Shown here piece after piece: positions 24,261 through 32,029 of a stretch of DNA of 53,793 nt (positions are counted from its first letter, which is position 1; every line of letters begins with the position of its first letter). Below the pieces are notes generated by a model, which was not told where the DNA came from, ran no database searches, and worked only from the letters and a program-made list of their open reading frames with translations. The stretch is from the NCBI GenBank assembly GCA_900770685.1, contig CAAGLC010000120.1, positions 1 through 53,793 of the forward strand, read 5' to 3'. Position numbers and translations under genes: made by a program. This DNA comes from Clostridia bacterium. Lineage in GTDB: Bacteria > Bacillota > Clostridia > Christensenellales > Borkfalkiaceae.

Positions 24261-25121
24261 TTATATAAGATTATAGCGTTTTGCTTTTACTAAGATTTTC
24301 TTTGCTCTCTCGATTATTGGTTTATCAACCATCTTGCCGTCTAAACTAAACACGCCAAGACCTTTTTCCATAGCCACTTTATTTGCTTCTTCAACCCTTA
24401 AAGCCCATTTAATTTTATCCATCGTAGGAACGAAGGCTTGATTTATTGCGCCAACTTGATTGGGGTGAATCGCCGCCTTAGAAGTAAAACCTAAACCCAC
24501 TGCAAACTTACAATCTTCGTTTAACCCCGTTTCGTCGTTAGTATCGGTAAAAGGCGTATCAATTGAGTCTATTTTATATGCCGAGCAAGCGTAAACTATA
24601 CGCATTCTGGGATATAAAATTTCGTCGCCTTTCTTCGTCCTTGAAATTTCTAAATCACTCGATAAATCTTCTGCGCCAAGCAAAATGCCGTTTACTCTAG
24701 GCGCTTTAACGATTTTTTCGATTTCTAAAACCGACCACGAAGATTCAATTATAGGAATAACGGCAATCTTCTTTTGAAGATTTCTCTCCTTTTCTAAACG
24801 AGTTAAAATTTGGTCTAACTCGATAAGAGTTTGCTCTGTTGCTTTAGGTAGCATTATCGTATCGATTTTATCGCTAACAACCTTTTCTAAATCTTTTAAG
24901 TAAAACTCAGTATCTAATCCGTTTATTCTTATAACGATTTCCATTGGGAAAGGTTGTTCTTTTGAATTTAAGAACTCCGAAACTAAAACTCTAGCAGAAT
25001 CCTTTTCGGTAACGCTAACGGCGTCTTCCAAATCGTAAATTACGGCATCCGCCTCGAAAACGTCGGAATTTTGGAGCATTGCGGGATTATTTGCCGGCAT
25101 AAAAAGTAAACTTCTTCTCAT
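24261..25121 (-). CDS. citE: Citrate/citramalate lyase beta subunit
   Basis: The TIM-barrel lyase subunit, which cleaves citryl- or citramalyl-ACP. It begins MRRSLLFMPANNPAMLQNSDVFEADAVIYDLEDAV, with the metal and CoA-binding pattern, then 'IRINGLDTEFYLKDLE', 'IMLPKAT', and 'GILLGAEDLSSDLEISR'. 'AIHPNQVGAINQAF' completes the family signature. Length is 286 residues. Its start codon overlaps the citD stop. Substrate choice between citrate and citramalate cannot be read from the sequence. Confidence 0.93.
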   Translation of the reverse strand: MRRSLLFMPANNPAMLQNSDVFEADAVIYDLEDAVSVTEKDSARVLVSEFLNSKEQPFPMEIVIRINGLDTEFYLKDLEKVVSDKIDTIMLPKATEQTLIELDQILTRLEKERNLQKKIAVIPIIESSWSVLEIEKIVKAPRVNGILLGAEDLSSDLEISRTKKGDEILYPRMRIVYACSAYKIDSIDTPFTDTNDETGLNEDCKFAVGLGFTSKAAIHPNQVGAINQAFVPTMDKIKWALRVEEANKVAMEKGLGVFSLDGKMVDKPIIERAKKILVKAKRYNLI

Positions 25122-25375
25122 TACTTCTCCTCCATTCTTGAAACGGCTGTAATAAGCCTTGCTCTAATCGTATAATCGAGCGCGCCTTTGTCTTGACAAA
25201 CTACGCTTAAGTTTTCCTTACCTAAATCTTTTAAGGTGTCTTTAATTACCTTTTCGATTTGTTCATGGAAAAAATCGTAAACGATACTTTGTATTTGAAT
25301 TTCCTGCTTGTCGCTAGGTTTAACGGTAATCAAAGCGTCGTTTGATTCTAGCGAGCCGGCAACTCCTATTTTCAT
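25121..25375 (-). CDS. citD: Citrate/citramalate lyase gamma subunit (acyl carrier protein)
   Basis: The small ACP that carries the 2'-(5''-phosphoribosyl)-3'-dephospho-CoA group. The ATG at 25375 is chosen because GGAG precedes it and the N terminus then matches the family (MKIGVAGSLESNDALITV). Ser11 in SLES corresponds to the modified Ser of CitD. The mature length of 84 residues is slightly below the usual 95-100. A 10-bp RNA hairpin lies between mal and this gene. Confidence 0.92.
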   Translation of the reverse strand: MKIGVAGSLESNDALITVKPSDKQEIQIQSIVYDFFHEQIEKVIKDTLKDLGKENLSVVCQDKGALDYTIRARLITAVSRMEEK

Positions 25376-25398
25376 AAATTTTTCTCCATATATTTTTT

Positions 25399-25435
25399 TT
25401 GCCTTATATTTGAGGTAAACATAAGGCAAAGTAAC
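25399..25435 (-). other. Intergenic hairpin between mal and citD
   Basis: On the minus strand TTTGCCTTAT pairs with ATAAGGCAAA around about 13 nt. It is followed by A-rich sequence, not U, so it is more likely an mRNA processing or stability element than a terminator. Confidence 0.5.
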
Positions 25436-25440
25436 TGTTT

Positions 25441-26691
25441 TTATTTCTTTGAACGTCTGTTTGCGCTTGCAATAACTCTGTTCATTTCGTTTTTAACTAT
25501 CATATATCCTTCGTCAACACCCATACCAGGCTTTGCAAGGCATTGAAGCGCTCTACAAGCGATTGCGATATTGGTAGTAGTCTTTGCAGATTGATCGGTT
25601 TCGTTACAAGTTCCGCCACAATAACTGCCGACTCCCTTTTGATTACAATAAACGATAGCCTCTGCAACGTTGTTTACGCCTCCAAGGTCAGGCGTTTTAA
25701 TTTGAAGAACGTGACCTGCGTGTTCGTCTGCAAAAAGTTTAATGTCTTCAAGAGTGTTACACCACTCGTCTGCAACGATTTGGAGTTTACTTCCCGCGTC
25801 GTCGAGCATTTTAGTTAAAATCTTTTCAAACTTAAGAGTTCCTTCTCTATCACCGGTATCTATCGGACCTTCAATACGAATTCTAAACGGTTTAGCCGTT
25901 TTTTCGCACTCAAGTAAATAGTTAAACATTTTATCAACGTCGTAATCAAATGCAAGACCTATCGTTCCATAAACGTCAATGTGGAAAACGGGATCGTAGT
26001 TAGCGTTAACTCTGTATTTTAATATACGGTCTCTAAGCCAAGCGATATAGTCTAAAAGAATTTCGCCCTTTTTACCAAGTTTGGTTTCCACGTTATTGAT
26101 TAATGCGTGAGGAAGAACGTCTGCCTCTTTTATAATCATTTTATCAGCGTTGTCCTTTCTGTCGTCACCCGATTGAGTAAATACGGGAATAGGCTCGTAT
26201 AAATCGCCTTCGATTTCATATTCGTCACGAATTACTTCAGCCATAGTTATACGACGAGCAGTTGCCGTTGCGTTTAGTAAGGCTTGAGATATTCCGTAAC
26301 GAATTGCCGTATGTAAACGCTTTCCGTCAACCGTTAATTTGTCGTATTTTTCTGCTAATGGACGGAACTTAGAAACGTCCTCTCCAATTAGCATAGGTTT
26401 AATATTTTTTTCTATAAATTCAATAAATTCGTCTGCTAAAAAGAGTGGATCTCTTCCGCCTGCTCCAGAATATTGAACGGCAGCGCAATCGCCGTATCCA
26501 ACCGTTCCGTCTTCAAGAACTAATTGAACGGAAATGGCTTCGCCTGCTTGACGAATAGAAGTAAATCCTTCGGTAACGGCTTCGCCAACGTACATAAACC
26601 CGTCGTGTCCTGCGCCTTGTTTAATGGCTTTTTGATCGTCAAAATAAAATCCTGTATATGATTTAGTAAGAATAACGTCGATAATTTTCAT
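25441..26691 (-). CDS. mal: 3-Methylaspartate ammonia-lyase
   Basis: Eliminates ammonia from (2S,3S)-3-methylaspartate to give mesaconate. It is an enolase-superfamily protein beginning MKIIDVILTKSYTGFYFDDQKAIKQGAGHDGFMY, which is diagnostic. Metal-ligand and catalytic regions are 'FHIDVYGTIG', 'IRIEGPIDTGDREG', 'QIVADEWCNT' and the catalytic Lys in 'VLQIKTPDLGGVNNV'. 'GSYCGGTCNETDQSA' completes the active-site wall. The ATG at 26691 after AGGTG is preferred to a GTG 9 nt upstream. Length is 416 residues, as in Clostridium tetanomorphum. Confidence 0.96.
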   Translation of the reverse strand: MKIIDVILTKSYTGFYFDDQKAIKQGAGHDGFMYVGEAVTEGFTSIRQAGEAISVQLVLEDGTVGYGDCAAVQYSGAGGRDPLFLADEFIEFIEKNIKPMLIGEDVSKFRPLAEKYDKLTVDGKRLHTAIRYGISQALLNATATARRITMAEVIRDEYEIEGDLYEPIPVFTQSGDDRKDNADKMIIKEADVLPHALINNVETKLGKKGEILLDYIAWLRDRILKYRVNANYDPVFHIDVYGTIGLAFDYDVDKMFNYLLECEKTAKPFRIRIEGPIDTGDREGTLKFEKILTKMLDDAGSKLQIVADEWCNTLEDIKLFADEHAGHVLQIKTPDLGGVNNVAEAIVYCNQKGVGSYCGGTCNETDQSAKTTTNIAIACRALQCLAKPGMGVDEGYMIVKNEMNRVIASANRRSKK

Positions 26692-26711
26692 TTTTTTCAC
26701 CTATTTAATTA

Positions 26712-28178
26712 TTAAAATTCTCCGTATGAAGGACGACCTACTATATGTCCTAAACTAACTGCGTAAATATCGTCGATTGTAAATTGGAAGGAAACCGGTC
26801 TGTTTTCGGCTTTCGCTCTTTCTTCAATCTTCTTGCGATGAAATTCTTTAATCTCGTCGGTTAAAGCAAGATTACCGAATTCAAAAATTCTTATAAATCC
26901 GTCGTTATCACGAACGGGAAGAATTAAGCCTGCGTTATATTTACTTGGAGCAAACGGAACGTCGATTAAACCTTGCGCGAAGGCGTTTACCGTTCCAACT
27001 GCAATATCCCCGTCGCCAACCTTTAATACGGCGTCGATTAAGCACTTAACTTCCTTCTTAATTTGATTAATTTCGTCACGAAGTTCTTTGCACTCTGGGA
27101 ATTTTTGGTCGCAAAGTAATCTAGTAACCAACTTGGATGCCCTAATACCTTGCGCGTTTGCTTCTTTAGTAGGAATACCAACCGACTCGTGAGGAGTTTT
27201 AGTAATCATTTTGGTTGCGCCTGAAAGCGCGCCAACGGTTGATGATAATGAGATAAGACCTAAAGCCTCCGTTTCGTCGTGCGGGAAGCCTCCCATCCAT
27301 TGATGGAATACGGTCGTTACGATAACGTCGCTGTAGCCGAACTCTTTTAGGTATTCTTCGGTTTGTTCACGGAGAGAGTGAATAGCAGCAACGTCTTGAA
27401 TAATATTTCCACCCATACCGTAACCAACGGTAATATTTTTAACACCCTGTTCCGCCGCCAAAATCGATTCGATAATAGCAACGGCGTTAGAAATACAAGG
27501 GGGAACTAAAGTTCCAGTTAAAGGACCAAACGGCTCTCTATTGATATGAACGCCCTTTTCCTCGTAATATCCTACTAATCTATCACAGTATTGCCAATAC
27601 TTAATAGAATCTTCTAAGGAAATGCTCTTTGCGTAAGGCAAATTATACGAAATTGCGCCACCTTCGTTAGAAGTCCAACCTGCCGCGTGGATAATTTCGG
27701 CTAAAAGTCTAGCGTCCGGAGTTCCGTGTCTTGCTTGAAGAGGAACACCAACCGCGTCAAACACCTGCCTACAACCAACTACTCCGTAGTTTACGCAAGG
27801 GAAACCGTTGAGTAACGCCCTATCGTTCATAATACTTTCTTTTATACCGAGTTCGGCTTCGGCGTATCTGTTTTGACGAGTATAACTATCGATAGTACTC
27901 GGCAAAAAGTCTGCTCCTGCTTGCTCTAAGAAATGTAATAAATCTATATGTTTGTTTATAACGGGAACGCCGGCTCTCGGTTGAACCAAAGTTCTTGCGT
28001 TTTGTCTTTTTGCTTTCGCAAGTTTTTCCGCGAAGTTCTTCTCTTCGGGAATACTTTTTAGAAAGGGTATAGACTCTTCAAAGTCTAGGTGGTAATCTTT
28101 ACCGGTTTTCCAAGTCGCCAAAACTTGTTCACGCTCGTTAAAAAATTCCTTTTCCGTTAATTTTTTGTTTCTTACCAT
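26712..28178 (-). CDS. glmE: Glutamate mutase epsilon subunit
   Basis: The catalytic barrel subunit of coenzyme-B12-dependent glutamate mutase, which turns L-glutamate into threo-3-methylaspartate. It shows 'RTLVQPRAGVPVINKHIDLLHFLEQAGADFLPSTIDSYTRQNRY', where the Arg and Tyr residues position substrate, then 'NYGVVGCRQVFDAVGVPLQARHGTPDARLLAEI' and 'WMGGFPHDETEALGLI'. The ATG at 28178 with GGTGAG upstream is preferred to the GTG at 28187. Length is 488 residues, normal for the family. Confidence 0.96.
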   Translation of the reverse strand: MVRNKKLTEKEFFNEREQVLATWKTGKDYHLDFEESIPFLKSIPEEKNFAEKLAKAKRQNARTLVQPRAGVPVINKHIDLLHFLEQAGADFLPSTIDSYTRQNRYAEAELGIKESIMNDRALLNGFPCVNYGVVGCRQVFDAVGVPLQARHGTPDARLLAEIIHAAGWTSNEGGAISYNLPYAKSISLEDSIKYWQYCDRLVGYYEEKGVHINREPFGPLTGTLVPPCISNAVAIIESILAAEQGVKNITVGYGMGGNIIQDVAAIHSLREQTEEYLKEFGYSDVIVTTVFHQWMGGFPHDETEALGLISLSSTVGALSGATKMITKTPHESVGIPTKEANAQGIRASKLVTRLLCDQKFPECKELRDEINQIKKEVKCLIDAVLKVGDGDIAVGTVNAFAQGLIDVPFAPSKYNAGLILPVRDNDGFIRIFEFGNLALTDEIKEFHRKKIEERAKAENRPVSFQFTIDDIYAVSLGHIVGRPSYGEF

Positions 28179-28202
28179 TTTTCTCACCGTTAGTATTTTT
28201 AT

Positions 28203-29591
28203 TTATAAAGCAACGACGTGCTTTTTTAATATTTTAAGCGCCAACAAAGGATCAATTTCCATAAGCAATCCCATTGCCGACAAAATGTAATCTTTATCTA
28301 ATAGATATCGTGGACTTCTCGGTCTTAACTCAAGCCCTTTGCTCATTGAATATTCTACAGCGTTTAATATCTTTTCTGGAGCGTCGTTATGAACTAAAAC
28401 GCCACCCGTTCCAACTACGTAGTTTATCTTTGATAAATCTTTTCCGTATTGGCTATACAACATACCCATCGGGCTATAGAGTTCTTCCATCTTGCCAACG
28501 TGCCTACTCATAGCCTTGTCCACGCAAATTCTGCCCATAATTCTATCTATCTTGACCTGCTCTTCATTATCTGGAAGATGGTCTGCATGAGCGTGTCTAA
28601 AGGTTAACTCCTTTTCAAGGTCAACTCCCTCGTCGGTATTTATTAAGCGAATTTCTTCCTTAGATAAACTTCCTAACACTCCGAGAGCCGAATATCTCAT
28701 ACCCAAATCGCCCTCAACCGTTCTCTTTGCGTACGGCTCTTCAAGACCTTTTATAACCACGTCGCTTCTTTTAGCCGAAGCCGAACACACCGAGTACATA
28801 TCGGTCGTAGCCCCGCCGATATCTACTAAAACGAGTTCGCCCAATCCACTTTCGTGCATATATCCGTCAGCAAGCAAGGTTATTGCTCTTAAAACGGCTT
28901 CGGGAGTGGGTAAAATGAGTTTATCTATCTCCCCTTCGATTTTCTTTATTCCCTTAGCGACGATTATGTTTTGTAAAAATATTTCTCTTATTTTTTCTCT
29001 GGCGCTCTCTATGTTCAAAACGTTCAATCTCGGCATAACGTTTTCACAGTAGTATTCGTTCATTTGATACGCCGTCGCCATTTCTTTAATCTGGTCGGTG
29101 CAATTTTTATTGCCTGCGAATATAATCGGTATTTTCACACCCCTTTCGCAAAGCATTTTTTGATTAAAAAGCACGCACTCGGTATTTCCACCGTCCGTTC
29201 CGCCGGATAATAAAATTATATCGATTTTCTTTTCTATGATTTTATCAACGTCCTCGTTAGTGAGATGGTGTGAAAAGGCTAACTCTACTTTAGCACCTGC
29301 CCCTAAACACACTCTTTTAGACGCTTCGAGCGTTAGTTCTTCAACCAAACCGATTGCAGCCATTTTTAGTCCGCCCGCAGCCGAAGAACAGCCTATAATT
29401 TTATCGAACTTAAGGTCGTTTTCCCCAAGTTTTTTGCCGAGTTCACTAAGCGCGTTTTTATATCCTATGGTGATATCGGTATCCACCGTTGTAAAATGAC
29501 TTGCAGTTGCAATAACGTCCTCCGAAATTGAATCAACCGCCGTCAATTTAGTAAAAGTAGAACCGAAATCTATCATTAGATAACGGCTCAT
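28203..29591 (-). CDS. glmL: GlmL/MutL, reactivating factor of glutamate mutase
   Basis: An ASKHA-fold ATPase thought to release damaged cobalamin from glutamate mutase, in the manner of diol dehydratase reactivases. The phosphate-1 motif is MIDFGSTFTKLTAVD. 'GCSSAAGGLKMAAIGLV', 'ILLSGGTDGGNTECVLFNQ', 'VLVDIGGATTDMYSV' (phosphate 2) and 'VVGTGGVLVHN' follow. Length is 462 residues. It lies between glmS and glmE, the usual gene order in clostridia. Confidence 0.95.
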   Translation of the reverse strand: MSRYLMIDFGSTFTKLTAVDSISEDVIATASHFTTVDTDITIGYKNALSELGKKLGENDLKFDKIIGCSSAAGGLKMAAIGLVEELTLEASKRVCLGAGAKVELAFSHHLTNEDVDKIIEKKIDIILLSGGTDGGNTECVLFNQKMLCERGVKIPIIFAGNKNCTDQIKEMATAYQMNEYYCENVMPRLNVLNIESAREKIREIFLQNIIVAKGIKKIEGEIDKLILPTPEAVLRAITLLADGYMHESGLGELVLVDIGGATTDMYSVCSASAKRSDVVIKGLEEPYAKRTVEGDLGMRYSALGVLGSLSKEEIRLINTDEGVDLEKELTFRHAHADHLPDNEEQVKIDRIMGRICVDKAMSRHVGKMEELYSPMGMLYSQYGKDLSKINYVVGTGGVLVHNDAPEKILNAVEYSMSKGLELRPRSPRYLLDKDYILSAMGLLMEIDPLLALKILKKHVVAL

Positions 29592-29595
29592 ATCT

Positions 29596-30000
29596 CTATT
29601 CTCCCAATACTTCTCTTATATCGGGCAAGGTTTCTTCTATAGGTACTCCAGGGCCGTAAACTTTGTTAAAGCCCATTGCTTCGAATCTCGCTCTTACGCT
29701 TTCAAAATTTTGCTTACCAACAACGATATTTCCACCAACGAATAAGGGGATATCGCCTATTCCTGCTTCAATACAATTCTCTCTCATTCCACGGCAATCA
29801 ATTTCGCCTTGTCCGTAAAGCGAAGATACTAATATTAAATCGGCTTTAGTTTCGATTGCAGCGTTAATAAAATCTTCTTGAGAAGACAATACGCCGATAT
29901 TAACGACGTTATAACCCTCGTTTTTAAGAACGTACTCGATTATCTTATTTCCAACTGCGTGAACGTCTGCTCCAATAACGCCTATTACGATAGTTTTCAT
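29596..30000 (-). CDS. glmS: Glutamate mutase sigma subunit (cobalamin-binding)
   Basis: The small B12-binding subunit. The base-off/His-on signature is intact as D12-V-H14-A-V-G17, with 'VSSLYGQGEIDCRG' and 'LFVGGNIVVGK' completing the flavodoxin-like cobalamin fold. Length is 134 residues. It is the first gene of the ten-gene operon, with AAGG upstream and a consensus sigma-A promoter at 30034-30062. Confidence 0.97.
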   Translation of the reverse strand: MKTIVIGVIGADVHAVGNKIIEYVLKNEGYNVVNIGVLSSQEDFINAAIETKADLILVSSLYGQGEIDCRGMRENCIEAGIGDIPLFVGGNIVVGKQNFESVRARFEAMGFNKVYGPGVPIEETLPDIREVLGE

Positions 30001-30033
30001 TTACTTCTACCTTCAGTTTTTTTCGTTAAATTC

Positions 30034-30062
30034 AGTATAACATTTCTATCTTTTTTTATCAA
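30034..30062 (-). promoter_or_regulatory. Sigma-A promoter of the glutamate fermentation operon
   Basis: On the minus strand TTGATA (30057-30062), 17-bp spacer, TATACT (30034-30039), about 33 bp before glmS. No riboswitch is visible between promoter and gene. Confidence 0.75.
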
Positions 30063-30132
30063 CCTTTTTCGTAAAAAAAGTTTAACATCTTTTGTTCGCA
30101 AATTACTCTTATCAACCCTTTAAAAACAAAAA

Positions 30133-30150
30133 AACCTCGCTCGCGAGGTT
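30133..30150 (-). terminator. Bidirectional terminator hairpin
   Basis: The 8-bp stem AACCTCGC/GCGAGGTT is flanked by an A run on one side and a T run on the other. It ends the leftward small-gene transcript before the glmS promoter. Confidence 0.75.
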
Positions 30151-30185
30151 AATATTTTTTTGCTTATTTTCTTTTTATCGTCTTC

Positions 30186-30311
30186 TTATCTTCTCCTTTT
30201 AGACCTTCTATTTCTCGAATATCCGTCGCCTCCCGCTAGAATACTCATTATAAATACTCCTAAAATGACTCCTATCCAAATCCCAATTATAAGCCACCAT
30301 ACTCCAGCCAT
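30186..30311 (-). CDS. 41-residue single-pass small membrane protein
   Basis: The ATG follows a perfect GGAGGAA site. One hydrophobic helix (WWLIIGIWIGVILGVFIMSILAGG) is followed by a very basic tail ending SKRRR. The shape is like the DUF3789 group of tiny membrane proteins, but this is only a resemblance. It is second in a two-gene unit with the zinc-ribbon gene, 14 bp apart. Function unknown. Confidence 0.6.
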   Translation of the reverse strand: MAGVWWLIIGIWIGVILGVFIMSILAGGDGYSRNRRSKRRR

Positions 30312-30325
30312 TTAAGTTTCCTCCA

Positions 30326-30478
30326 CTATTTGTTTTTAGGTTTATCCCATTTTTCGTGTACCCACTCTAAATCTTTATTCAACTTCTCCTCGCACTCGAA
30401 ACATATCGAACGCTTTACGTTTATTTCTTTCCCGCAAATTTTACAGAATCGTTTTATCAAGTGAGTGTATTTCATCAT
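30326..30478 (-). CDS. 50-residue zinc-ribbon-like small protein
   Basis: The ORF starts at 30478 (a second ATG follows directly) after GGAGAA. It has two Cys pairs, CKIC and CFEC, 13 residues apart, in a Lys-rich chain with a terminal WVHEKWDKPKNK. A single structural zinc site is likely. It is transcribed from a promoter that overlaps the presumed operators of the divergent XRE regulator. Function unknown. Confidence 0.6.
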   Translation of the reverse strand: MMKYTHLIKRFCKICGKEINVKRSICFECEEKLNKDLEWVHEKWDKPKNK

Positions 30479-30505
30479 TTTTCTCCAAAATTTGTATATA
30501 TTGAC

Positions 30506-30534
30506 ATTTTACACCATTTTATGATGTATGTCAA
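30506..30534 (-). promoter_or_regulatory. Sigma-A promoter of the two small genes
   Basis: On the minus strand TTGACA (30529-30534), 17-bp spacer, TAAAAT (30506-30511). One of the two operator-like repeats lies inside the spacer. Confidence 0.7.
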
Positions 30535-30551
30535 ACCATTTTGTGATGTAT
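30513..30551. repeat. Tandem 17-bp repeats, candidate XRE operators
   Basis: ACCATTTTATGATGTAT (30513-30529) and ACCATTTTGTGATGTAT (30535-30551) differ at one base and are 22 bp apart, two helical turns. They lie between the divergent small genes and the XRE gene. Confidence 0.55.
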
Positions 30552-30602
30552 TTTTTATAATATTTCTCGTCATATAAGGGGAAAATAAGGTGGGAAAGGA
30601 AA

Positions 30603-30818
30603 ATGAATATAAAATTAGAGGTTGGAAAAAGGCTAAAGGAATCGAGAAGAATTGCAGGATACACGCAAAAAGAGGTTGCGGAAAAAATGCTAATGACACA
30701 ACAGCAATACAGTAGATTTGAGAACGGAGTATTTGAACTAAACTACGAGCAGATTATATTTTTATGCAATTTGTTTGACGTTTCTTCAGATTTTCTCTTA
30801 GGTCTTGAAATTTTTTAA
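30603..30818 (+). CDS. XRE-family HTH regulator (71 residues)
   Basis: A minimal Cro/CI-type DNA-binding protein. Its helix-turn-helix is 'RRIAGYTQKEVAEKMLMTQQQYSRFENGVFELNYEQIIFLCNLFDVSSDFLLGL'. There is no extra sensory domain. The ribosome binding site is AAAGGAAA. It is divergent from the two small genes and probably binds the tandem repeats between them, repressing both directions. Confidence 0.88.
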   Translation: MNIKLEVGKRLKESRRIAGYTQKEVAEKMLMTQQQYSRFENGVFELNYEQIIFLCNLFDVSSDFLLGLEIF

Positions 30819-30822
30819 TAAA

Positions 30823-30850
30823 AAAAAGCGTGATTGTAATCACGCTTTTT
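30823..30850. terminator. Bidirectional terminator between the XRE gene and gap
   Basis: The perfect 13-bp stem AAAAAGCGTGATT/AATCACGCTTTTT has a 2-nt centre and serves the two convergent genes. Confidence 0.85.
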
Positions 30851-30868
30851 ATTTATCCTAAAATAAAA

Positions 30869-31894
30869 CTATTTAATTTCTGAGAAGTATTTAATAGTTC
30901 TAACCATTTGGCTGGTGTAGGAGTTTTCGTTGTCGTACCAAGAAACAACTTGTACTTGATAAGTATCGTCGTCAATCTTAGAAACCATAGTTTGAGTAGC
31001 ATCAAACAATGAACCGTATTTCATACCGATAACGTCTGAAGAAACGATTTCGTCGGTGTTATATCCGAAAGATTCGGTTGCTTGAGCCTTCATTGCTGCG
31101 TTGATACCTTCTTTAGTTACGTCCTTACCCTTAACTACTGCGATAAGAATAGTGGTAGAACCGGTTGCGGTAGGAACACGTTGAGCAGCGCCGATAAGTT
31201 TTCCGTTGAGTTCAGGAATAACTAAGCCGATTGCTTTTGCTGCGCCGGTGCTGTTAGGAACGATGTTCATTGCGCCTGCTCTTGAACGTCTCTTGTCGCC
31301 CTTTCTTTGAGGTCCGTCAAGAATCATTTGGTCGCCGGTATAAGCGTGAACGGTGGTCATAATACCGCTTACGATAGGAGCGTAATCATTAAGAGCCTTT
31401 GCCATAGGAGCAAGACAGTTAGTGGTGCAAGATGCAGCCGAAATAATGTGATCGTCCTTGGTTAAGGTGTTGTGGTTTACGTTGTAAACGATAGTGGGAA
31501 GGTCGTTACCTGCAGGAGCAGAAATAACAACGTTCTTTGCGCCAGCGTCGATATGAGCTTGTGCTTTTGCCTTGCTGGTATAGAAACCGGTACATTCTAA
31601 AACAACGTCAACGTCGAGTTCACCCCAAGGAAGTTCTGCTGCGTTTGCTTTTGCGTAGATGGTGATTTCCTTTCCGTCTACAACGATAGAACTTTCTTTA
31701 GCTTCTACAGTGTGACCTGCTGCTACGTAGTTTCCTTGCATTGTATCGTACTTTAAAAGATGAGCGAGCATTTCAGGACTGGTTAAGTCGTTGATAGCAA
31801 CAACTTCGTAGCCTTCTGCGCCAAACATCTGTCTGAAAGCAAGACGACCGATTCTGCCGAAACCGTTAATTGCAACTTTAGTTACTTTTGACAT
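30869..31894 (-). CDS. gap: Glyceraldehyde-3-phosphate dehydrogenase
   Basis: The NAD-dependent glycolytic enzyme. It has the Rossmann motif VAINGFGRIGRLAFRQM, the catalytic ISAASCTTNCLAPMAK (Cys) and 'VHAYTGDQMILDGPQRKGDKRRSRAGAMNIVPNSTGAA' with the S-loop residues. The ATG at 31894 is favoured over the longer frame because GGAGG stands 7 nt before it. Length is 341 residues. It is monocistronic. Confidence 0.97.
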   Translation of the reverse strand: MSKVTKVAINGFGRIGRLAFRQMFGAEGYEVVAINDLTSPEMLAHLLKYDTMQGNYVAAGHTVEAKESSIVVDGKEITIYAKANAAELPWGELDVDVVLECTGFYTSKAKAQAHIDAGAKNVVISAPAGNDLPTIVYNVNHNTLTKDDHIISAASCTTNCLAPMAKALNDYAPIVSGIMTTVHAYTGDQMILDGPQRKGDKRRSRAGAMNIVPNSTGAAKAIGLVIPELNGKLIGAAQRVPTATGSTTILIAVVKGKDVTKEGINAAMKAQATESFGYNTDEIVSSDVIGMKYGSLFDATQTMVSKIDDDTYQVQVVSWYDNENSYTSQMVRTIKYFSEIK

Positions 31895-32029
31895 TTTTAT
31901 GTCCTCCAATAATATATTTCAATTTGTTCCTTTTTATTATATAAACTTGTAGCCGTTTAGTCAAACGTTATAACGGGTAAAATACAATTAAACTTCTCTT
32001 TTTGCCATTTTTTTGCTTTTTTCGTTTGT

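Noticed and set aside
30475..30699. Leftward ORF antisense to the XRE gene
   Set aside because: It is low-complexity hydrophobic sequence with no ribosome binding site, and it overlaps a clear helix-turn-helix gene and its promoters.
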